Shown here piece after piece: positions 38,581 through 49,339 of a stretch of DNA of 64,000 bases. The notes under the pieces were generated by a model. It was not told the DNA's origin. It did not search any database and was given only the letters and a program-made list of their open reading frames with translations. The stretch is from Odiellus spinosus (lineage: Eukaryota > Arthropoda > Arachnida > Opiliones > Phalangiidae), in NCBI GenBank assembly GCA_963920705.1, contig OY987233.1, positions 10,713,459 to 10,777,458 on the forward strand, read 5' to 3'. The first letter of the stretch is position 1; the number at the start of each line of letters is the position of its first letter. A program made the translations under genes and the position numbers.

Positions 38581-38998
38581 ACGTCTCGTAAATAAAGAGC
38601 GTCATTTTCTCCAGATAAAAACAAAATTTCATCTAAGCCTTTGTCTTAAATAATAGTTTAATATATAAAGTATGTTTCTTTAACTCTTTATCATTCAATA
38701 AGACAAGTGTGTAACTTAAATGATAATCGACTTATGACAATATAATCGAGGTTCCAAAGTTGGTTCCACGTGATTAAGCCACAGCAACAGTGATTTTTTT
38801 TTTTTAAGGTAATCGTTAAAGATCAGAGATATAAAATCTAGACCGATATCTGACTAGACTTTTGCCCTAAAAATCTTGGAAAACAATGTGGAGAAATTTT
38901 CCAGAGAAGATTGAAATAAAATTGAAAACAATGTGGGTTAAATTTTTTTTTTTTTTACAAATACGAAACCATATTCATAATTGTTTCGTGTTGTTAAA

Positions 38999-39245
38999 TG
39001 ATCACCAATGTTTTCAGTCCAATTGATCGGGTTTTAAATGATCAACAAGGGATTTTGCGTCCAATTAATCAACTTTTAACTGATCAAAAAGGTGTTTTTC
39101 CAATTAATCAACTTTTAACTGATCAATAAGGTGTTTTCCCATTTAATCAACTTTTAACTGATCAACAAAATGTTTTCCCATTTAATCAACTTTTAACTGA
39201 TCAACAAGGTGTTTTCCCAAATTGATCGTCTTTGAAATGATAGCC
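38999..39245. repeat. Minisatellite, about six 39-bp units
   Basis: Units read TGATCAACAAGGTGTTTTCC followed by ATTTAATCAACTTTTAAC, with small variations and more diverged edge units. Each unit carries an inverted TGATCA/TTAATCAA pair. Confidence 0.85.
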
Positions 39246-39708
39246 AATGCCTTAGAAAAGGTTATAATTTTAACTAGATTAATTTCAAAAATTGCGAAAA
39301 AAAATTTTTTACGCCCCTGCTGGGTATTAATACGAAATTATCTTTCTAATTAGTAATCTTGAGTGTAATTATGTGGTAAATTTCTAGACAAGCGATAGAT
39401 TAAATCTAAAAGATTACGTGGAATTCGTTAAGTCAATTGATTGTCAGGGAAATAAAAAGAGGCCATTTTATTTATCGGGAATAAAACAAAAATCGTTCGA
39501 GAGTATTTTAGTTTGGTGGGTAAGCGTGGTAGAGAGGCCAATGATCTGTTAACACGTTTTCGCACTATAGAAAATGGACCATATGGAACTGAGCGCATCT
39601 ACATTTCCAATATTTTATAGAAGTAGTTCATATTCCCATCAAAATGAACGCAAATCTTAAATAAACACGCAAACCTGTGCTACTAGATTCGGCCAGCTTG
39701 TTCGTACC

Positions 39709-39852
39709 AAGCCTTGGAATCGATTTAAATCGTTTCAAAACTGTTTCGGGAACCAGATTCGTACCGATTCGGTTTCAACAACCGATAGATGAAGCTACGA
39801 TAAACCGATTTATAAAGATAACGCGTGAACACAGGCTTAAATGGATTCCTGG
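39709..39852. mobile_element. MITE family Q, partial copy
   Basis: It contains CTTGGAATCGATTTAAATCG, CAACCGATAGATGAAGC and GATAACGCGTGAACACAGG as in copy 1. It is interrupted after TGGATTCCTGG, where the next duplication begins. Confidence 0.65.
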
Positions 39853-39870
39853 TAAGCGGGTGAAGCAACC

Positions 39871-41160
39871 GAAGCACTTCCTTATTTTTAATTATAGACG
39901 ATTGCTCGTATACAGGTAAAAATAATAATACTGTATTTGGATGACAACAGCTGTTAGATGAATTCATAACGTGGGGGGGGGGGGGGGGGAAAGGTCATGG
40001 TTTCTACAAAATCATAATTTTTGATTTTAACTAATAGTTATAACCAGAGTCAAAATTGACGGTTTTTATTAAAGTGGCTCTGTCAACAAGACCGCGCGTA
40101 AGCGACCTTATTACTGGTAGCAGAACGTCCGAGAATCAACTATAGGTTCTATGATACAATAGCGAAATCACGTGACCATAGATGACGTGGTATTGCGGGG
40201 AATTTTAATTTAAAAAAATTCGAAAATGGCGATTATAAAATATGTATTTTTACTGTCACTGTAATTTTGTTCTAAGACATATATGTATGTATTTTTTGAA
40301 TTGCTTTTTAACGATCTTTCCGAAAATATGACTTAATTTCAATTTGGAGATCGTGAAAAATAGGTGAGAGCTTCACTTTAAGTGCTCGAAAACGAAAGAA
40401 AACCAAAACGTTTTAAGAAGCAATAGGAGTAAAGTTTAAGTACTCTACTCCTATGGGCAAACGGACGTCAATGCTATCTGAAGAATTCTACGTGTTTCTT
40501 TTGAAGTTTAAGTCGCGTGTGAGTTCTGAAGGACGTGAGTTGGCTATAGCAACAACTAGTTTAAACGCTTATTTAGAACTTATCTTAAGTCAACAAATGA
40601 TTCGCTTAAGTTCAAATTCCATATTAGTGTTAATAAATTCAAAAGCTCCGAATGGAAATTGAGTAGCATTTTTGGAAAGATCGTTAAAAACGAATTCAAA
40701 ATATATATATACATATGTCATTGATATTCGCGCTATTTATTTGAAGCACTTCGTTATTTTTAATTATAGACGATTGCTCGTATACAGGTAAAAATAATAA
40801 CACTGTATTTGGATGAAAACAGCTGTTAGATGCATTTATAACGTGCGGGGGGGGGTCCATAGTTTCTACGAAATCATAATTTTCTATTTTAACTACTAGT
40901 TATAACCAGAGTCTAAATTGACGGTTTTTATTAAAGTGGCGCTGTCAACAAGACAGCGCGTAAGCGACCTTAATACTGGTAGCCGCTGGTAGCAGAACGT
41001 CCGAGAATCAACCATAGGTTCTATAATACAATAGCGAAATCACGTGACCATAGATGACGTAGTATTGCAGGAAATTTTAATTTAAAAATTTCGAAAATGG
41101 CGATTATAAAATATGTATTTTTACTGCCACTGTAATTTTGTTCTAAGACATATGTATATA
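39871..41160. repeat. Direct duplication at 872-bp offset with poly(G) tracts
   Basis: A roughly 420-bp segment starting at CACTTCCTTATTTTTAATT (39,875) recurs at 40,747. Both copies carry GACGATTGCTCGTATACAGG, a G-tract after ATAACGTG, CCGCGCGTAAGCGACC-like and the family G block with CACGTGACCATAGATGACGT. The first copy's G-tract is 17 nt (39,973-39,989) and the second is shorter. Confidence 0.8.
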
Positions 41161-41164
41161 TCAG

Positions 41165-41260
41165 GGTTGCCATAATTTTTTCAGATTCAAATTCCCTGAT
41201 TTTTTAGGTTTTTCCCTGACCTTTTCCACCGATTTTCCCTGACCCTTTCGGCTAATATAC
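41165..41260. repeat. CAGGGTTGCCA-type transposon end
   Basis: It begins CAGGGTTGCCATAATTTTTT and contains three TTCCCTGA(TT/CC)-like words. Related AAATTCCCTGACC words cluster at about 52,610-52,790. The start and composition fit a hAT-type terminus, but no paired end or target duplication was found. Confidence 0.4.
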
Positions 41261-43207
41261 TACCCAATGTTTAACCTATTATTTTTTATATAATCGCGTT
41301 TTTTTTCATGATACTCTTGACCATTTGATTTTGCAATTAACGGTCCAAATGAATCGGACATGAAAAATTTCATTAAAATTGTTAAACACGAATGACCTCT
41401 TTTAGCAATTTGTTCATATTTAATCAAAAAGGTTTAAAATTATAAATTTGCATTTTTTGGTAATTTTACCAGAGGAAACGGTTAAATTACTATTACCCTG
41501 GTAATTTATCGCGTAAATTATTGATTTAGAGCTCTTAGTTTCATACCAATGACTCGCGAAGTCGAATTTTAGAAGCTAAAAGAGTTTAGTTAGTTGGTGA
41601 ACTCGGCAAAAGTTCGATACTGGTAAGAGTGAAAACTAACAAATCCCTTCAGAGTAGAAATCATCATTATATTCTACAAATAGCGATATACAGGCAGAGA
41701 GAGCGAAATAAAATGGAATAAAAAGGGATAATGAAATGATAACTTACTTTAATTTATTTTTTATCGTAAAATTTCGACAGAATTTGACCAAATAGATCAA
41801 ATTAAGCGAACCATTTGCTAAATTCGGGTTATTTAATTTGGTCTATTTAACCAAAATCTCTAGAAATGTTCCTATTTAGACCATTTTTAATCAAATTCGA
41901 TTTTTTTCCGTCATTTGTATAGCTCATTTCCACGCTTATTCTATTGGATCACGTTGAAATTAAAAGTTAACGAAGTTTTTCCAATTTCTGCAGATTAAAT
42001 TTGGGAACTTACATTTCATTATCACTTTGTATAGCTTTAAAGGTTTGGAATGGTTTGAGGAAAAAGAGCTTAAAGCAAAAGATCAACTTAATGGGGATAG
42101 AAGTATAAGTAGGCGATTTTATAATGGGAAGGAAAATGCCCTTAAAGAGATAGTAACACAAAAAAAAAAAAATCTGGGGAAAATAAAAAAAAAAAATTAA
42201 ACTAAAAACTTTTGTAAAATAATTTGCTTGACTATACGTAGAAATCAACCGTAATTATTTTGAGAATGCTAGGATGTCACTAGCTTCTCAGTCAAAGACT
42301 CCTATACCTTTGGCTTCGTTAAATATCCGCGACACGCGCTGTTGTAGGCGTGAAACTTAATTTTTATCCTCACCCTCCCTTTAAAGAAAAACGAGACTTA
42401 AATATAATAATTACGGTATTTAATTTTAAGTAGCAGCGCCTGCTAATAATTATTTTTCAGGTGTTTGATATAGATTTAGAATTGTGAAAGGATATTTAAT
42501 GAAACGTGTCACTTTCCCTTTGAACGTCGAGTTTTATAGTACATAGTGAAACTAGAAGGGGTTGGGTGTGGGAGAATAGAGGTCCACTGGGGCAGAGCGA
42601 GCTGTTGCTACCGGTACCCAAAACAAGTAATCGATTGGGGCCAAATTGCCAAGCTCGGAGAATAAACCGCCCGCCAAGTCGACTAAACAGCTCGCTGTAT
42701 CGCGTTAAGAGAGAAAGAGAGGTTGCCTTTACAGGGGAGAAGATACAAAAATTTCCTAACGCAGGATGATACATTTTATACATATATAGCTAGGTATAAA
42801 GAACCCAAAAAAAATAATATGAAGAGGTTATTGGGTTAACGAGATTAAATGGCATTTATTTCCAGCTCTATATGTCGTAAGTATCGTAAAAGTATGACCA
42901 GGAATTCATAAGTAAACGAATGTAGGAATATTGGTCTTATTGCCTCACTAAGACTCGTAGCCACAGAGTGAAACTTATACCTATTAATTAACTTATGCTG
43001 TATACCCTATAGACATTTTATAAAAAGTGTTTGCGGTCACGTGTTTAGAATTAAGAGGGGGAGATTTTGTAAGGTGTCTCTATATAAATATAATAAGCTA
43101 TCAATAGAAAAAAAAAGGTTCGGAGTTGTCTTCAAGAAAAATTGGATTTATCGTAATTTACAGCGATTTTCATCGTTATTAGTTATAACGCTGCCCCATG
43201 GCTACAT

Positions 43208-46200
43208 TTGGCGCGAAAAGAAAATTTGGGCGCGAATATAAAATATTGGCGCGAATATAAATTTTTTGGCGCGAATATAAATTTTTTGGCGCGAATATAA
43301 ATTTTTTGGCGCGAATATAAATTTTTTGGCGCGAATATAAAATTTTTGGCGCGAATATAAAATTTTTGGCGCGAATATAAAATATTGGCGCGAATATAAA
43401 ATATTGGCGCGAATATAAAATATTGGCGCGAATATAAAATATTGGCGCGAATATAAAATATTGGCGCGAATATAAAATATTGGCGCGAATATAAAATATT
43501 GGCGCGAATATAAAATATTGGCGCGAATATAAAATATTGGCGCGAATATAAAATATTGGCGCGAATATAAAATATTGGCGCGAATATAAAATATTGGCGC
43601 GAATATAAAATATTGGCGCGAATATAAAATATTGGCGCGAATATAAAATATTGGCGCGAATATAAAATATTGGCGCGAATATAAAATATTGGCGCGAATA
43701 TAAAATATTGGCGCGAATATAAAATATTGGCGCGAATATAAAATATTGGCGCGAATATAAAATATTGGCGCGAATATAAAATATTGGCGCGAATATAAAA
43801 TATTGGCGCGAATATAAAATATTGGCGCGAATATAAAATATTGGCGCGAATATAAAATATTGGCGCGAATATAAAATATTGGCGCGAATATAAAATATTG
43901 GCGCGAATATAAAATATTGGCGCGAATATAAAATATTGGCGCGAATATAAAATATTGGCGCGAATATAAAATATTGGCGCGAATATAAAATATTGGCGCG
44001 AATATAAAATATTGGCGCGAATATAAAATATTGGCGCGAATATAAAATATTGGCGCGAATATAAAATATTGGCGCGAATATAAAATATTGGCGCGAATAT
44101 AAAATATTGGCGCGAATATAAAATATTGGCGCGAATATAAAATATTGGCGCGAATATAAAATATTGGCGCGAATATAAAATATTGGCGCGAATATAAAAT
44201 ATTGGCGCGAATATAAAATATTGGCGCGAATATAAAATATTGGCGCGAATATAAAATATTGGCGCGAATATAAAATATTGGCGCGAATATAAAATATTGG
44301 CGCGAATATAAAATATTGGCGCGAATATAAAATATTGGCGCGAATATAAAATATTGGCGCGAATATAAAATATTGGCGCGAATATAAAATATTGGCGCGA
44401 ATATAAAATATTGGCGCGAATATAAAATATTGGCGCGAATATAAAATATTGGCGCGAATATAAAATATTGGCGCGAATATAAAATATTGGCGCGAATATA
44501 AAATATTGGCGCGAATATAAAATATTGGCGCGAATATAAAATATTGGCGCGAATATAAAATATTGGCGCGAATATAAAATATTGGCGCGAATATAAAATA
44601 TTGGCGCGAATATAAAATATTGGCGCGAATATAAAATATTGGCGCGAATATAAAATATTGGCGCGAATATAAAATATTGGCGCGAATATAAAATATTGGC
44701 GCGAATATAAAATATTGGCGCGAATATAAAATATTGGCGCGAATATAAAATATTGGCGCGAATATAAAATATTGGCGCGAATATAAAATATTGGCGCGAA
44801 TATAAAATATTGGCGCGAATATAAAATATTGGCGCGAATATAAAATATTGGCGCGAATATAAAATATTGGCGCGAATATAAAATATTGGCGCGAATATAA
44901 AATATTGGCGCGAATATAAAATATTGGCGCGAATATAAAATATTGGCGCGAATATAAAATATTGGCGCGAATATAAAATATTGGCGCGAATATAAAATAT
45001 TGGCGCGAATATAAAATATTGGCGCGAATATAAAATATTGGCGCGAATATAAAATATTGGCGCGAATATAAAATATTGGCGCGAATATAAAATATTGGCG
45101 CGAATATAAAATATTGGCGCGAATATAAAATATTGGCGCGAATATAAAATATTGGCGCGAATATAAAATATTGGCGCGAATATAAAATATTGGCGCGAAT
45201 ATAAAATATTGGCGCGAATATAAAATATTGGCGCGAATATAAAATATTGGCGCGAATATAAAATATTGGCGCGAATATAAAATATTGGCGCGAATATAAA
45301 ATATTGGCGCGAATATAAAATATTGGCGCGAATATAAAATATTGGCGCGAATATAAAATATTGGCGCGAATATAAAATATTGGCGCGAATATAAAATATT
45401 GGCGCGAATATAAAATATTGGCGCGAATATAAAATATTGGCGCGAATATAAAATTTTGGCGCGAATATAAAATTTTGGCGCGAATATAAAATTTTGGCGC
45501 GAATATAAAATTTTGGCGCGAATATAAAATTTTGGCGCGAATATAAAATTTTGGCGCGAATATAAAATATTGGCGCGAATATAAAATATTGGCGCGAATA
45601 TAAAATATTGGCGCGAATATAAAATATTGGCGCGAATATAAAATATTGGCGCGAATATAAAATTTTGGGGCGAATATAAAATTTTGGGGCGAATATAAAA
45701 TTTTGGGGCGAATATAAAATTTTGGGGCGAATATAAAATTTTGGGGCGAATATAAAATTTTGGGGCGAATATAAATTTTTGGGACGAATATAAATTTTTG
45801 GGACGAATATAAATTTTTGGGACGAATATAAATTTTTGGGACGAATATAAATTTTTGGGACGAATATAAATTTTTGGGACGAATATAAATTTTTGGGACG
45901 AATATAAATTTTTGGGACGAATATAAATTTTTGGGACGAATATAAATTTTTGGGACGAATATAAATTTTTGGGACGAATATAAAATTTTTGGCGCGAATA
46001 TAAAAATTTGGCGCGAATATAAAAATTTGGGGCGAACATAAAAATTTGGCGCGAATATAAAAATTTGGCGCGAATATAAAAATTTGGCGCGAATATAAAA
46101 ATTTGGCGCGATTATAAAAATTTGGCGCGATTATAAAATTTTGACGCGATTATAAAATTTTGACGCGATTATAAAATTTTGACGCGATTATAAAATTTTG

Positions 46201-46312
46201 ACGCGATTATAAAATTTTGACGCGATTATAAAATTTTGACGCGATTATAAAATTTTGGCGCGATTATAAAATTTTGGCGCGAATATAAAAATTTGGCGCG
46301 AATATAAAAACA
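43208..46312. repeat. Satellite of about 160 units of 19 bp, each with an E2F-type core
   Basis: The core unit is GGCGCGAATATAAAATATT, repeated almost without change from about 43,382 to 45,445 (about 108 units). Flanking blocks use variants in runs: ..AATTTTTT units on the left; ..AAATTTT, GGGGCG, GGGACG (about 11 units) and GATTATAAAATTTTGACGCG (about 8 units) on the right. This is the layering expected from repeated local expansions. TTGGCGCG on one strand and TTCGCGCC on the other both fit the E2F consensus TTSSCGCS. Units also give about two CpGs each in an AT-rich region. Because 19 bp is not a multiple of 3 and one frame lacks stops, a spurious 945-codon frame crosses it on the minus strand. 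It lies in the first intron of the distal OXR1 isoform. Confidence 0.97.
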
Positions 46313-46614
46313 GCCTGAAATCGAGTCGATTTAATCTTTAAACGTGGTGTTTATATTTGATAGGAGTTCTAACATAAAGAAGATATTAAAGGAGATGTTT
46401 AAGTAATGAAAGAGGGTGATGTAACCACAAACACTAACAATACTTGTTTTCTTAGCACTACTTCACGAAAGCTGAATCGACCGGTTACAAGTCCAATTTC
46501 CTTTGGGCTATTACCATAAACAATTTCGCGAGAGCGGTATGAAAAATCCTCATTTAATAGGGGTCGTATTTATTTCACCACGAGCTAGAATGCCTTTTTC
46601 ATTTTGATTATTAT

Positions 46615-46616
<2 letters not shown>

Positions 46617-46647
<31 letters not shown>
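46617..46647. repeat. 31-bp T-run
   Basis: Uninterrupted T tract 300 bp beyond the satellite. Around it (46,313-47,900) I see only AT-rich sequence without coding or repeat structure. Confidence 0.9.
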
Positions 46648-46648
<1 letters not shown>

Positions 46649-47916
46649 ATAAAAAGAAGCCCAAAGAAAGGCAATAAGCCGTGAAATAAACGTTCTCCCT
46701 CTTTCTACCATCATCCCTCCCAATTTTTCCTCTCCACTAATGGAGAAATGAAGCCATTTGGTAATGGGTTATGGGAGAAAGATTTGAAAACACGTTGACT
46801 ATACTAAAAACAAATCAGGGAAGTATTAAGGGGGGCAACAGTCTAAAGGTGGGGCATTGTTAATTACGTTCCAGAAATAAACTACGTCATAGCTCGGAAA
46901 AAATACCAATATATTTGTGACACTTTCTCATTGACAGCCTCAATTAAAAAGCTTATCAAACGAATATAAAAAATATTTCAATTCTATAGGCCTAACGGAC
47001 GATTGGCATTAATAGATAAAAACGAACGTGATTATTATTTGTTTTTTGTTTCTTAGTAAGAAGAAAAAACAATTTCTCCAATCAACAGACAACAATCAAC
47101 TGTATTCACTCTAGAAATTATTAATTGGGTAAATATTTTCATCATAGTTCCGCAGTTCCCCGAAAAACAATCATATTCGTAAACAAGAAATAAAAACAAG
47201 CGTAAAGTACATAATTGGGAAAGCTTACGCGGAGTGATACGTTGTATTAAATTCCATATTTAGAAAAAAGTTCAGAATTATTTCGACTAGCTACGATACG
47301 AGAGTATCTCGAAAATTATCACGAACTCGATAATTTCATGGTTGAAGTATCCAAAAACAAAAATTCAGGGTCAAAGGTCAATACATATTTTTGAGGACAA
47401 AATAAAATAAATTTTTATATTTGTTGAAAGCGAGGCTCTCATGGAGTTTTCTTATTGAGCTAATATCACTTACTACTAAAATTTATCTACTATATCAAGT
47501 ACTATTATTATTAACAATGGAAATAACCTAAGCTAGCGTTCCTTCATAAGCGTACTCTAACGGCCGAAACAGTTTTAGAATTAAGTTCAAAATTAATTTG
47601 GCGAGTTAAATATGGTTTTTCCAACACTACCAATTAATTAAAATAACACTATCTTCATTATCTCTTTATACAACTCTTTTTGGGCAAAGGAACATATTTT
47701 AAAAGTGCAGCGATAGAAGATTTCTCGATAAGTAATGGCCTCATTAAAATAATCAAGATATAATCTAAAAAAACATCATATCCCGTTAGTAGAAAAATAG
47801 AAGATAATATATCATCTGTTGAACAACAAACATAAAATTTAGGGTCCTGAAAAAAAAATAACTTTTAGGGCAGAATCGTTCAAAAATGAATTGATTTTCA
47901 TCTTCAAACTCCCTCC

Positions 47917-48325
47917 TTAAAGGTAGAATGCAACCTAAAAACCGAGTGATTTTTTTATCGATTCCTTATCGTTTAAATCGGTTGAAATAGGCCTAATCCA
48001 CCCATATTAAACTAGAAATAAATTTAAAACTTACCAGGAAAATAGGCTTAGCTGGATTCATTGAGGTATCTTGAACTTCTCATTTAAGGTCTAGTGACCA
48101 ATAAGCAAAGGCGTGTCGATCACGCAATCGATTCGACTGGTCGCTTGACCTTATACGAGAGGAAATTCAGTTGATATTCATGAATCCAGCTAAGCTACGG
48201 GTAAGTATTAAATTTATTTCTAGTTTAATATTTATTAATAATTTGTTTATTGTTGGATTAGGCCTATTTAAACGATAAGGAATCGATAAAGAATCACTTG
48301 TAGTTAGGTTTCATTCTCCCTTTAA
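47917..48325. repeat. Foldback family FB, copy 6 (complete, TTAA both ends)
   Basis: TTAAAGGTAGAATGCAACC at the left and GTTTCATTCTCCCTTTAA at the right form long inverted arms. The internal arm words are AATAGGCTTAGCTGGATTCA and ATGAATCCAGCTAAGC. TTAA flanks at 47,917-47,920 and 48,322-48,325. Confidence 0.88.
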
Positions 48326-48559
48326 TAGAATTGACTGAATTTATTGGAAGGGATAGTTACTGTGGGTATAAAAGGAACAAGAATCATAATTTTATTAGGA
48401 ACATATATGTAACACTATGAATAAACCTTAGTTAAAAGACAAAGATAAAATACGAAGATCGACACATCATGATAGAGACAGATATTAATGTCCAGCGGAA
48501 AGAATAAATCCTTCCTGGATTTCTGAACGAAAGCGTTTTTTGAAGAGAAAGTAACACTT

Positions 48560-48976
48560 TTAAAGAGATAATGTAACCTAACCAGTGATATTTTATCTAT
48601 TCCTTATAGTTTAAATTACACCTAATCCAACAGAAAACAAAATTACCAAACAATTATTAAACTAGAAATAAATTTACAAACAACATCAAAATAGGCTTAG
48701 CTGGATTCATGGAGATCCTGAATTTCTTCGCGTTGAAGGGTCAGCAACCAATCGAATGTTATACAGGAAGTCTCACGGAGATCTCGCCTTAACGATACTC
48801 CTTTACTCATTAAATCGAAGAAATTCAAGATCTCCATGAATCCAGCTAAGCTTATTTTTCGGGTTTTTAATTTATTTCTAGTTTAATATTTGTTTGGTAA
48901 TTTTTACTGATGGATTAGGCCTATTTAAATCGATAAGGAATCGATAAAAAACTTAATGGTTGCATTCTCCCTTTAA
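48560..48976. repeat. Foldback family FB, copy 7 (complete)
   Basis: TTAAAGAGATAATGTAACC ... GGTTGCATTCTCCCTTTAA, with inner GGCTTAGCTGGATTCATGGA and TCCATGAATCCAGCTAAGC arms. It lies only 235 bp from copy 6. Confidence 0.88.
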
Positions 48977-49224
48977 CAAGGGGTTGAACAAGTCAGTGAA
49001 GAGATTAAGAGAAAGAAATGAAGCAACAATATTTCAAAAGGTGAGGTTTGAGGGGAATTCACGTACAGCGTGTATATCTTTACGTATATGAACTTACGAA
49101 GATTCATTCTTTAGGGGTTTATAGGGACATTAAAATAAATGTCTTGCAGGCTAGTATCCTCCACGGGTCCCCCATCAATAGGGATGACAAAGAGTTCTCG
49201 AAAGAAAGATGGGAATGGAGTTAC

Positions 49225-49243
49225 GGGGGGGGGGGGGGGGGGG
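49225..49243. repeat. 19-bp G-run
   Basis: Uninterrupted G tract capable of quadruplex formation, in non-coding DNA. Neighbouring sequence (49,180-49,340) is GC-richer but shows no recognisable gene. Confidence 0.9.
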
Positions 49244-49339
49244 TGTCTATCTTGGCGACTGGTTGCCGCCGAGGCGCCATGACTCGATCGAGACTGTCAA
49301 CAGTAGTTAAGGTCAAATACGAGGTCGAAGTCTGATTTA

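Noticed and set aside
42496-42783. 95-codon minus-strand frame in a GC-richer patch
   Set aside because: No family is recognised. The patch has partial inverted words (GAGCGAGCTGTTG / AACAGCTCGCTG) that suggest a repeat.
43202-46039. 945-codon open frame on the minus strand with a repeated FIFAPIFYIRANILYSRQY-like 19-residue period
   Set aside because: It is produced by the 19-bp satellite, whose unit lacks stops in this frame. It has no unique sequence, splice context or known family, so it is not annotated as a gene.
49048-49335. 95-codon plus-strand frame crossing the G-run
   Set aside because: It depends on translating a 19-nt poly(G) tract and has no recognisable domain.
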